This document shows positions 1 to 5,750 of a DNA stretch of 13,313 bases, in pieces; positions within the stretch are counted from its first letter, which is position 1, and each line of letters opens with the position of its first letter. The notes beneath the pieces are model-generated. The model did not search any database, was not told the DNA's origin, and was given only the letters and a program-made list of their open reading frames with translations. Made by a program: the position numbers and the translations under genes. Source of the stretch: Methanocorpusculum sp. (GTDB lineage Archaea; Halobacteriota; Methanomicrobia; Methanomicrobiales; Methanocorpusculaceae). The stretch spans positions 1 to 13,313 of the forward strand of contig DALTVX010000020.1 of assembly GCA_029987395.1 (NCBI GenBank), written 5' to 3'.

Positions 1-2
1 AA

Positions 3-113
3 TGGTCCCGACTCCCGGATTCGAACCGGGGACATCGCGGTAGCCGCGCAGTACGCCCGCAGGCGTTAATTTCTTTCTACAGCCGCGCACTCTACCAGCT
101 GAGTTAAGTCGGG
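3..113 (-). tRNA. tRNA-Tyr (anticodon GTA), intron-containing, CCA encoded
   Basis: Read on the minus strand, the acceptor arm is CCCGACT (113-107) pairing with AGTCGGG, followed by discriminator A at 6 and an encoded CCA at 5-3. The first pair is C1-G72, the known identity element of archaeal tRNA-Tyr. The D arm ACTC/GAGT, anticodon stem CGCGG (87-83) with CCGCG (40-36), anticodon GTA (80-78), and T arm CCCGG-TTCGAAT-CCGGG are all intact. The gene is longer than a normal tRNA because 35 nt (76-42) interrupt it between positions 37 and 38, the usual archaeal intron site. The endonuclease that would remove the intron is encoded at 5751-6761. Identity is confident; the exact intron ends rest on the bulge-helix-bulge fold described in the intron entry. 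Confidence 0.96.
42..76 (-). other. Intron of tRNA-Tyr, position 37/38
   Basis: The 35-nt insert lies just 3' of the anticodon. A bulge-helix-bulge can be drawn by hand. C32-U33-G34-U35 of the anticodon loop pairs with GCGG near the intron 3' end (minus strand, 47-44) using two G.U pairs. The 5' bulge is A36-G37 and the first intron A, and the 3' bulge is the last two intron bases C-T plus A38. Each cut then falls after the second base of a 3-nt bulge, as the archaeal splicing endonuclease requires. The intron also holds a 5-bp hairpin, ACGCC-TGCG-GGCGT (66-53), but the helix just inside the 5' bulge is poor. The last 9 nt repeat the 5' anticodon-stem strand (see findings). Confidence 0.88.
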
Positions 114-140
114 ATTGACTGCTTTATCTAGAAGGATTTG

Positions 141-153
141 TAAAAATATAAAC
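141..153 (-). promoter_or_regulatory. TATA-like promoter of tRNA-Tyr
   Basis: On the minus strand GTTTATATTTTTA lies 28 to 40 nt upstream of the tRNA 5' end, the expected place for an archaeal TATA box. It faces away from the promoter of the plus-strand gene at 244, so 114-243 is a divergent promoter region. Confidence 0.65.
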
Positions 154-190
154 ATACCGGTTTGAAAAACTCATCTCTAGAGAGCATCCT

Positions 191-199
191 CTTAAATAT
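191..199 (+). promoter_or_regulatory. TATA-like promoter of the DUF1922 gene
   Basis: CTTAAATAT lies about 45-53 nt before the ATG at 244. It would give a start of transcription near 220 and a short purine-rich leader carrying a possible ribosome-binding site (AGGTAGGGA, around 228-236). Assignment is by position and composition only. Confidence 0.45.
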
Positions 200-243
200 C
201 CAGAAAAACAAGAAAAATAAGAAGTATAGGTAGGGAAGAAATA

Positions 244-492
244 ATGAAAAATAATGAGGGATTTGCCGTAGTTGGCTGTACTAAATGCAGGCGGATGTTG
301 GTCGCCGACCTCTCTTATGCCACAAAGACCTGCATATGCGGGAACAAACTCGATCTGTCGAAAACAAAATTGCTTGTAGTTTCCGGGTCAGCAGATGAAG
401 CGGGCGAACTCCTCAGACAAATGCAGACAACGAAAAATTCAGGTTTCACCTCTGCAGACAGAATTGGATCATCATTCAAAAAAGAAGATTAG
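244..492 (+). CDS. DUF1922-type zinc-ribbon protein
   Basis: An 82-residue protein with a zinc-ribbon core: CTKC at residues 12-15 and CIC at 30-32 give four cysteines (C12, C15, C30, C32) able to bind one zinc. The layout of N-terminal knuckles, then a short strand region and a helix ([10 protein letters not shown], about 51-60), matches the small archaeal DUF1922 family as I remember it (the structure of Methanothermobacter MTH1184 is a known member). The biochemical role of the family is not known to me. The start at 244 follows a purine-rich leader. Its last codons overlap the stop of the convergent UPF0147 gene by 4 nt. The Lys/Glu/Asp-rich C-terminal tail is probably disordered. The family call is from recall of pattern, not a search. 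Confidence 0.82.
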   Translation: MKNNEGFAVVGCTKCRRMLVADLSYATKTCICGNKLDLSKTKLLVVSGSADEAGELLRQMQTTKNSGFTSADRIGSSFKKED

Positions 493-752
493 TCAAAGGG
501 CACTGCTTCAAGAGTTGAGGCAAGTTCCCATATCCTTGTTCTAGCGTGGATCGGCATATTTGAGTCATTGCTGACCTCATCGATCATCGAAAGAGCACTC
601 GCAGCTCTTAGACCGATCGTCTTCTTCTCATCTTGAAGGACTTTCATCGTCTGATCAGCCACACGGCGAATATTTCGCGGAATGGTCGAATCTTCACTCA
701 TTGCATGCAGCATCATAATACATTGTTTGATCATATCTTCCGGATTTGCCAT
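489..752 (-). CDS. UPF0147 family protein
   Basis: An 87-residue, largely helical, soluble archaeal protein of the UPF0147 family, whose function is unknown. The signature is the N-terminal stretch with [20 protein letters not shown] followed by a TIPRNIRR segment and an Ala-rich middle (residues 3-60). The open frame extends to 800, but the start at 752 is preferred: the conserved family begins at MANPEDM, and on the minus strand GGGAG lies about 7 nt before this ATG, while the extra 16 residues look like translated leader. The promoter is probably a TTTATTTTT element at 799-807 or the near-palindromic TATA at 825-840 shared with the divergent gene at 874. It converges on the zinc-ribbon gene at 244 with a 4-nt stop overlap. 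Confidence 0.88.
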   Translation of the reverse strand: MANPEDMIKQCIMMLHAMSEDSTIPRNIRRVADQTMKVLQDEKKTIGLRAASALSMIDEVSNDSNMPIHARTRIWELASTLEAVPFD

Positions 753-824
753 ATTTAGCTCCCAACCCCAAAATGTGTAACTTATGTTAGACCTCGGCAA
801 AAATAAAGACTCCCTTTATTCTTG

Positions 825-840
825 AGAGATTATATACTCT
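825..840. promoter_or_regulatory. Near-palindromic TATA element between divergent genes
   Basis: AGAGATTATATACTCT reads AGAGTATATAATCTCT on the other strand, so it presents a TATA core in both directions. For the plus-strand operon starting at 874 it would place transcription start near 858, leaving a leader of about 15 nt. For the minus-strand UPF0147 gene it would give a leader of roughly 50 nt, although that gene also has a TTTATTTTT candidate at 799-807. Confidence 0.5.
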
Positions 841-873
841 GAAAACCAATCTGTAAACAAGAGAAAATCAAAA

Positions 874-1248
874 ATGACAAAAAAACCCGAGGATATAATG
901 ACGGAGTATCTCTTAAACGGAGCGAAAATGCTCTCAGAACTCTGCCCAGTATGCGAGTCTCCCCTTTTTGAGGTGAAAGGAAAGAAGATGTGTGTGATCT
1001 GTGCTAATACCCAAAAAGAAGAGATAGCGCAACAGACCACCGCGGAAAACATACGAGTGATTGTGCCGAAGTATGCCGCTGCCGACCAGACCCCTGCCCC
1101 CTCCCGTGAAAACATCATAAACGGACTCGATGACCTTATTCTCCAGCTCTGTTCCCGTGCTGCAGCTGAAACAGAACCAGAACGCTGCCGCACCCTGATC
1201 GAATGCATTCGGACAGCCGCAGAAGCTAAAACTATACTCTCAAGATAA
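874..1248 (+). CDS. UPF0148 / Sjogren's syndrome-scleroderma autoantigen 1-type zinc-ribbon protein
   Basis: A 124-residue protein with a four-cysteine zinc ribbon: CPVC at residues 24-27 and CVIC at 40-43, preceded by the typical LLNGAKML helix (13-20). This arrangement (a helix with GAKML, then CPxC, PLF, and CxxC) is that of the archaeal UPF0148 family, homologous to human autoantigen p27/ZNRD2. The function in archaea is unknown. The C-terminal half (about 78-122) is predicted helical by eye, after a Pro/Ala linker. The start at 874 has only a weak upstream purine stretch and a short leader. It opens a compact operon: its stop overlaps the start of the next gene by one base (TAATG). Family call is by motif recall. 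Confidence 0.85.
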   Translation: MTKKPEDIMTEYLLNGAKMLSELCPVCESPLFEVKGKKMCVICANTQKEEIAQQTTAENIRVIVPKYAAADQTPAPSRENIINGLDDLILQLCSRAAAETEPERCRTLIECIRTAAEAKTILSR

Positions 1249-1787
1249 TGAAAGTTGTAGGGGTTGTCGGGTATCCCGCAAGCGGGAAGGGCGAATTATC
1301 ACTGATTGCCGCTGAAATGGGTATCCCAGTAGTCGTCATGGGGGACATGATCCGTAGAAAGGTCATTGAAGATGGGCTTACGTTAACGGATGAAAACATC
1401 GGAGCGGCCGCACGAAAACTTCGTGCTGAACTTGGAATGGACGCGGTAGCAATTTTAACTGCAGAGGAGGTCGGAAAACTCAACCCAAAGATCGTCGTCA
1501 TCGACGGTATCAGAGGAGATGCCGAGGTCACCTACTTCAAATCTGTATTTAATGACTTCTCACTACTAGCGATCACATCCAGTTTCGAAACGCGCCTTCA
1601 CAGAATGAAAAACAGGGGAAGAAGCGATGATACGACAACACCTGAGACACTTCATTCCCGCGACGTCCGGGAAGAGTCATTTGGACTTGGGCTTGCCGTC
1701 TCACTTGCAGACACACAAATCGAGAACGAGTCGACCCGCGAGAAGTTCATTGCACAGATTCAAAACTTTCTGGAGAGCCTAGTATGA
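1248..1787 (+). CDS. UPF0200 family P-loop nucleotide kinase-like protein
   Basis: A 179-residue soluble P-loop protein resembling dephospho-CoA and adenylate kinases. The Walker A loop is G8-YPAS-GKG15. The strand KIVVIDGIRGD at 81-91 carries the Walker B/substrate-like Asp86 and Arg89. An Arg-rich lid, around R117-R125 (RLHRMKNRGR), would close over the phosphates. This matches the archaeal UPF0200 family, sometimes annotated as dephospho-CoA kinase-related. The true substrate is not established, and archaeal dephospho-CoA kinase has been assigned to a different family (DUF359), so I do not call it coaE. It starts inside the stop of the UPF0148 gene and overlaps the next gene by 4 nt (ATGA), which implies translational coupling. 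Confidence 0.87.
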   Translation: MKVVGVVGYPASGKGELSLIAAEMGIPVVVMGDMIRRKVIEDGLTLTDENIGAAARKLRAELGMDAVAILTAEEVGKLNPKIVVIDGIRGDAEVTYFKSVFNDFSLLAITSSFETRLHRMKNRGRSDDTTTPETLHSRDVREESFGLGLAVSLADTQIENESTREKFIAQIQNFLESLV

Positions 1788-2554
1788 AAATATTTTTTGC
1801 ATCCTCATCGAAGGTATGGGAAGATCCAGCATGGGTCGCAGAAATCAGCGAGGTCGGATTCGACGGATGGGAGATTTCGGCCGATGGAAACTACCGATTG
1901 GATAAGCCTGAAACGTTCGCTGCAGTTAAGCGAGCAGTCGATCAAAACGGGCTGGATGTTTCCGTCCACGCGCCGTTCAGCGACCTGAACCCGGCATCCA
2001 TCAACATGCCGATCTGGGAAGAAACAGTCAAACAGTTCACCGTATGTATCGAGCAGGCCGCTCTTCTTACCGACACAGTAGTCCTTCACCCAGGATACCT
2101 CTCGCCAGTGAGTAGATTCGACGGCTCATCGGCATGGAACAACCATAAGCAGGCATGCATTCGTCTTGGCAAGGTAGCAGAGAAGGTCGGCGTCACTGCG
2201 TGTCTTGAAAACATGCCAAACCTCGACGACTTCTTCTGCCGGGACCCCTATGAGCAGGAAGGATTTGTTGACGGTGTCCCGGGAATGGGACTTGTTCTGG
2301 ATATCGGCCACGCACATACAACAGGTAATCTGGATGAATTTTGCAAGGTCATCCTGCCAAAGGCACACCATCTCCACATACATGACAATCATGGAAAATA
2401 TGACGAGCATCTTCCTCTTGGCAGCGGCACGATCAACTGGGACAAGATCATGCCGAAGATAGTGAAAGAATACAAAGGTAAAATCATCGTTGTAGAAGGA
2501 CGGAACCCAAAAGAGGGAAGGAAAAGCCTAGAATATTTACGGAAGTGGATATAA
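1784..2554 (+). CDS. Sugar phosphate isomerase/epimerase-family TIM-barrel protein (xylose isomerase-like / AP endonuclease 2 fold)
   Basis: A 256-residue cytosolic protein with the pattern of the xylose-isomerase-like TIM-barrel superfamily. Strand-end motifs that would hold two or three divalent metals are visible: VHAPF (H62), VVLHPGY (H102), CLENMP (E142), VLDIGHAHTTG (D173, H176, H178), HLHIHDNHG (H198, H200) and VVEGR (E238). The set is close to endonuclease IV and to sugar isomerases or epimerases, so either a DNA-repair or a sugar-phosphate role is possible; I favour the generic isomerase/epimerase label because the endonuclease IV signatures are not clear. It overlaps the UPF0200 gene by 4 nt and is followed directly by rnz, with the TAA and the next ATG touching. 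Confidence 0.83.
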   Translation: MKIFFASSSKVWEDPAWVAEISEVGFDGWEISADGNYRLDKPETFAAVKRAVDQNGLDVSVHAPFSDLNPASINMPIWEETVKQFTVCIEQAALLTDTVVLHPGYLSPVSRFDGSSAWNNHKQACIRLGKVAEKVGVTACLENMPNLDDFFCRDPYEQEGFVDGVPGMGLVLDIGHAHTTGNLDEFCKVILPKAHHLHIHDNHGKYDEHLPLGSGTINWDKIMPKIVKEYKGKIIVVEGRNPKEGRKSLEYLRKWI

Positions 2555-3493
2555 ATGGCAGGTGAAACACTATTCGTGCATTTCCTTGGGACGGCGGGAG
2601 CTCTGCCAACACCGCTTCGAAACCCCTCATGCATAATGATCCGGCGCGGATCCGACACTCTTATTTTTGACTGTGGGGAAGGAGCACAGCAGCAGATGAT
2701 GCGGCTGAAAACTGGATTTACCGTAAACGCCATCTTCATAACCCACTGGCATGCCGACCATTATCTTGGGATATTTGGACTGATCGAGACGATGGCCTTC
2801 AACGGCAGAACCGAACCCCTAACACTCTACGGACCGCGGGGTATCGACAGGTTTGTGAATATTATACATCAGCTGACCCCAAAGATCCCATTTCCATTTT
2901 TATCAGTCGAGGTGTCCAATGGGGATGTTATGATGTTCGACGGATACTCGGTCGTCGCATTCAAAACATTCCATGGAATGGAAAGCGTCGGATACGTACT
3001 GGAGGAGGATATGCGTCCCGGCAGATTCGACCGAGAAGGAGCGATCTCTTTAGGTGTAAAACCCGGCCCGCTCTTTGGCAAACTTCAGAGAGGAAGCACA
3101 GTCACCATTCTTCGTGATGGAGAAGAGATCACTATCACACCTGAGATGGTCATGGGGGAGAGGCGGAGAGGACGAAAAGTTGTGTACACCGGAGACACAA
3201 GGCCGGTAAAAAACCAACCGGAACTTTTAGCCAATGCGGATCTGCTGATCCATGAAGCGACCTTTGATGAGGAGGAGGGAAGTGAACGAGCGAAAGAAGC
3301 CTGGCATTCGACCGCATGTGAAGCGGGACAGGTCGCCGCCCTTGTGCAGCCGAAGATCCTAGCGCTTGTTCATTTCAGTTCAAGATATGTTACGGCGACA
3401 AATCATATCAAAGATGCAAAAGAGTACTTCAGCGGCGAAATTATAGCGCCAAACGATCTGACCACCATCGAGATCCCATACAGGGACGAATAA
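2555..3493 (+). CDS. rnz: Ribonuclease Z (tRNA 3'-processing endonuclease)
   Basis: A 312-residue short-form RNase Z of the metallo-beta-lactamase fold, which cuts tRNA precursors just after the discriminator base. Visible motifs are the N-terminal FLGTAGALPTPLRNPS, motif II THWHADH (H64, H66, D68, H69), a conserved His at 140 (KTFHGMES), the flexible-arm segment GVKPGPLFGKLQRG (167-180) specific to tRNase Z, YTGDTRP (D214), HST (H251) and LVHFSSRY (H273). All zinc ligands appear present. Length is typical (about 300-310). The ATG follows the previous stop with no gap. Note that tRNA-Tyr in this window encodes its own CCA, which in many organisms hinders RNase Z cleavage. No T-tract terminator is seen between this gene and the regulator 85 nt downstream. 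Confidence 0.95.
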   Translation: MAGETLFVHFLGTAGALPTPLRNPSCIMIRRGSDTLIFDCGEGAQQQMMRLKTGFTVNAIFITHWHADHYLGIFGLIETMAFNGRTEPLTLYGPRGIDRFVNIIHQLTPKIPFPFLSVEVSNGDVMMFDGYSVVAFKTFHGMESVGYVLEEDMRPGRFDREGAISLGVKPGPLFGKLQRGSTVTILRDGEEITITPEMVMGERRRGRKVVYTGDTRPVKNQPELLANADLLIHEATFDEEEGSERAKEAWHSTACEAGQVAALVQPKILALVHFSSRYVTATNHIKDAKEYFSGEIIAPNDLTTIEIPYRDE

Positions 3494-3532
3494 TAGATCA
3501 GATTCCCCTCACTCAATGGAAAGATGCCGGAT

Positions 3533-3557
3533 TCCCAATCTACTTAAGACGTTGGGA
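3533..3557. promoter_or_regulatory. Inverted repeat at the regulator promoter (candidate operator)
   Basis: TCCCAA (3533-3538) and TTGGGA (3552-3557) form a perfect 6-bp inverted repeat with a 13-nt spacer that contains the best TATA candidate (CTTAAGA, 3543-3549). From there transcription would start near 3570, leaving almost no leader before the ATG at 3579. A further GATTCCC copy sits at 3501-3507, in the same orientation as the one at 3530-3536 in part (G-ATTCCC). Placement suggests autoregulation by the downstream HTH protein. It does not match the TTCGTA half-site I recall for MsvR. Confidence 0.4.
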
Positions 3558-3578
3558 TAAAACAATAGAGTAAGCAGC

Positions 3579-4343
3579 ATGCCAGAACCAGACAGCAAAG
3601 AACCCCTAACGATCTATTCGAAGCACGGTAGTGTGATCACCGTACACAGTCCGATACGAAATAAGATCCTCTGCCTACTGGCAGAGGAGGGACCTGTCTC
3701 TTTTGCACGGATCATGGAATACACGGGGTTGTCTAAATCCACCGTCTCTGGATATCTCAGCTCATTAGAAGTGAAAGAGCTTATCTCAATGGTTCCAAAC
3801 CCGCGGGATGCCAGAAAAAAGACCTATGTGACCACTGCGTCGCTTATTGGGACGGTCACACCAAGTACTCAAAATGCTTCTTCAGACTTTCGTGAGCTGA
3901 TCAGACAGGCATATGCTAATTACGAGAAGATCGATTACAAAGAAGTGATCCCCCACATAATCAAAGTAGCTCTTAGCGAGGCTGGGGTCAACATTGACCC
4001 CGTTATCACGCGAGGGGGAGAGATCCTAGGACAGGCCGTCGCGGTATATCTTGTTGCCGACACTTTAGAAAAAACACTGACAAACACCGCCGAGTTCTGG
4101 AAACATTACGGATTTGGCGAGGTGAAAATAAGATCCATGGATCCTCTGCGGATCGAGGTTTATCACTGTTATGAATGTATGATCATGCCAAAGGGACCCG
4201 GGCAAAACTGTGCGATCTCCTGCGGGATGCTCAAAGCTATCTTTAGTGCATATTATAATGAAAAAATCAGTGTAGACGAGATCCAATGTATGACCGAGGG
4301 GCATGACTGCTGCTGTATAGAGATCATTCGACAGGAACAATAA
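3579..4343 (+). CDS. HTH/V4R-domain transcriptional regulator, MsvR-like
   Basis: A 254-residue two-domain regulator. Residues 20-85 form an ArsR/MarR-type winged helix (recognition helix about SKSTVSGYLSSLEV, then a wing with NPRDARKKTYVTT). Residues 105-250 match a V4R (4-vinyl reductase) ligand or redox domain. The C-terminal part is very cysteine-rich: CYEC (C197, C200), C211, C215, C237 and a CCC run at 244-246. This build is that of MsvR, a methanogen-only redox-sensing family that represses oxidative-stress genes and its own gene; sensing by cysteines is known for that family, and its operation here is inference. The gene is alone, between rnz and a convergent surface-protein gene, with an inverted repeat around its TATA region. 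No good ribosome-binding site precedes the ATG, so the mRNA may be nearly leaderless. Confidence 0.82.
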   Translation: MPEPDSKEPLTIYSKHGSVITVHSPIRNKILCLLAEEGPVSFARIMEYTGLSKSTVSGYLSSLEVKELISMVPNPRDARKKTYVTTASLIGTVTPSTQNASSDFRELIRQAYANYEKIDYKEVIPHIIKVALSEAGVNIDPVITRGGEILGQAVAVYLVADTLEKTLTNTAEFWKHYGFGEVKIRSMDPLRIEVYHCYECMIMPKGPGQNCAISCGMLKAIFSAYYNEKISVDEIQCMTEGHDCCCIEIIRQEQ

Positions 4344-4367
4344 TAAACAGACCCTAACTCAAAATAC

Positions 4368-4374
4368 TTTTTTT
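4368..4374 (+). terminator. T-tract terminator after the V4R regulator
   Basis: Seven T residues about 25 nt after the stop at 4343, in an AT-rich stretch, are of the type that ends archaeal transcription without needing a hairpin. Confidence 0.5.
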
Positions 4375-4415
4375 GTGTTATCGAAAGATTCACACCAATA
4401 TATCATCAGATGAAG

Positions 4416-4444
4416 AAAAAAATATAAAGGGTATTTTGCCCCTT
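4416..4444 (-). terminator. Hairpin plus T-tract terminator of the surface-protein gene
   Basis: On the minus strand, a small hairpin AAGGG/CCCTT (4444-4440 with 4431-4427, 8-nt loop) is followed by a T-rich run including seven T residues (4422-4416). It begins about 10 nt after the stop at 4454-4456 and lies back to back with the plus-strand T-tract at 4368. Confidence 0.6.
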
Positions 4445-4453
4445 CATTATTCT

Positions 4454-5653
4454 TCAGCGGTTTTCTCGGCGCCGTGTGCCGATGAAGGCGGCAATTCCGG
4501 CACCACAAATACCAAGAATGATACCAACTGTTGGGATCGGACTTGCCGGGACCGGGCCATCCGAAAGGCCAACTAGATATCCCTCGGGAAAGCCGGTGAA
4601 ATAGCTCCAACCCGATATAACAATACTGCCGGATGAGACCTGAGCAACTGAGTTGAACTGACCGGTTACGTCTGGATAAACGACCTCCAGCAATGCCCCT
4701 CCTGAAGAAAGGGTCATCCATAATGGAGCGTTCCAGCCAGTGCCGGCAATTATGTAATCATCACCGATTTTGGCAACCCCATACGGGATCGCGCCCCGGA
4801 ACTCCTTTTCCCAAACAACTGTACCTTCGGATGAGATCATCGACCCCCAAATAACACCACAAGCAGTAGAAAGGTCGTATGGAGATGTGGTGCCGGCAAC
4901 GAAGTATCCGCCGTCTTCTCCTTCACAGAGGGCATATGCCGCACTTCCGGGACCATAATACTCAGGCTGGAGGCTGGAGGTTTTGATGACCGTGTTCCAA
5001 ACGACCGTGCCACCATCTTTTATTTTCATGATCCAAGCCTCACTACTGACGGCTGAAGTGTTAGAAGTACCACCCCCAACTAAGACATATGCCCCATCAT
5101 CACTCTTCATCATCGAAAGGGGGATCCTGCCTTTCGGAAGAGAAAGCTGATCGTTTGCCGGAGTTACGTCACTTAACAGAAAACTCTGGGTGAATCCGGT
5201 GTCAGTATCCCAAAACCAGCCTGCAAATTTGATCGTATTACCGGACACCACAACGGGCTGAACGCCTGCGCCGATACCGATCAACGGAAGTTCATAGATG
5301 ATCTTTCCAGTCTGGTCGAAACGGCCAAGATATGTGTCAGTCCCAAGAGAGGCCACATACAAACAACCCCCTTCCGATAAGGGAGTGATCGAGTGGAACT
5401 CAGAACCGGTAACATCCGTTGACCAGATCTTCTTTCCTTTCGCATCGGTTTTCATTAGAGACAGATTTCCATCATGGAGGATCCCAAGATAATAGCCCCC
5501 ATCATTTGTTACAGAAACGGACAGGATATCTGTGTAACGATCTCCGATGTGATAGCTCTGATTCAAATTTTCGGTGATGGCCGCCTGACCTGCGCCGCAG
5601 AAAAGAACTGCCGCAAGGAGAAGAAGGAACACCCCATTTATTCGTCGGGACAT
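4454..5653 (-). CDS. Secreted, C-terminally anchored beta-propeller-like surface protein
   Basis: A 399-residue protein of unrecognised specific function. It has a signal peptide (residues 1-24, with Arg3-Arg4, a Leu/Val core and a likely cut after AGQA). The body (about 40-365) has degenerate repeats of roughly 45-60 residues. One recurring element is a DGGYxxxG-type strand turn (TNDGGYYLG at 49, SEGGCLYVA at 93, SDDGAYVLVGG at 184, GEDGGYFVAG at 245, IGDDYIIAG at 296). The other is a GxxxW turn (KGKKIWSTD at 72, GGTVVWNT at 214, EGTVVWEKE at 276). This suggests a six- or seven-bladed propeller. The tail is SPIPT (371-375), a hydrophobic helix (376-391) and RRR, a sortase-type or simple membrane anchor. 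The protein would sit outside the cell. The gene is monocistronic, flanked by a convergent regulator and divergent endA. Confidence 0.75.
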   Translation of the reverse strand: MSRRINGVFLLLLAAVLFCGAGQAAITENLNQSYHIGDRYTDILSVSVTNDGGYYLGILHDGNLSLMKTDAKGKKIWSTDVTGSEFHSITPLSEGGCLYVASLGTDTYLGRFDQTGKIIYELPLIGIGAGVQPVVVSGNTIKFAGWFWDTDTGFTQSFLLSDVTPANDQLSLPKGRIPLSMMKSDDGAYVLVGGGTSNTSAVSSEAWIMKIKDGGTVVWNTVIKTSSLQPEYYGPGSAAYALCEGEDGGYFVAGTTSPYDLSTACGVIWGSMISSEGTVVWEKEFRGAIPYGVAKIGDDYIIAGTGWNAPLWMTLSSGGALLEVVYPDVTGQFNSVAQVSSGSIVISGWSYFTGFPEGYLVGLSDGPVPASPIPTVGIILGICGAGIAAFIGTRRRENR

Positions 5654-5715
5654 AGCAGTATATTTTACGTTCCTTACTAGTATCTTTTGTCGTTGTCAAT
5701 GATACACACCCCCCT

Positions 5716-5729
5716 CTTTAATGATAAAG
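5716..5729. promoter_or_regulatory. Divergent TATA-like element between the surface-protein gene and endA
   Basis: CTTTAATGATAAAG is an inverted repeat (CTTTA/TAAAG, 4-nt centre) that looks like a TATA box on both strands. Its centre is about 28 nt before the GTG of endA, so the endA transcript would begin at or next to the start codon. On the minus strand it would give the surface-protein gene a leader near 45 nt, though a closer AAAAGATAC element at about 5680-5690 could serve instead. Confidence 0.45.
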
Positions 5730-5750
5730 AAAAACAAACCTTAACCCTGC

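Noticed and set aside
753..800. N-terminal extension of 16 codons for UPF0147
   Set aside because: The conserved family starts at MANPEDM and a GGGAG ribosome-binding site sits right before the internal ATG at 752. The extension overlaps the likely promoter and leader.
816..1208. A 130-codon open frame on the minus strand
   Set aside because: It is antisense to the UPF0148 zinc-ribbon gene, which has clear motifs and operon context. The antisense product resembles nothing.
1784..2554. Calling the TIM-barrel protein endonuclease IV (nfo)
   Set aside because: Metal-ligand motifs are shared across the superfamily and the specific endonuclease IV signatures were not convincingly seen.
3600..3665. 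TTCGAA and ATACGAA motifs resembling MsvR half-sites
   Set aside because: They lie inside the coding sequence, are not paired with the right spacing and are short enough to occur by chance.
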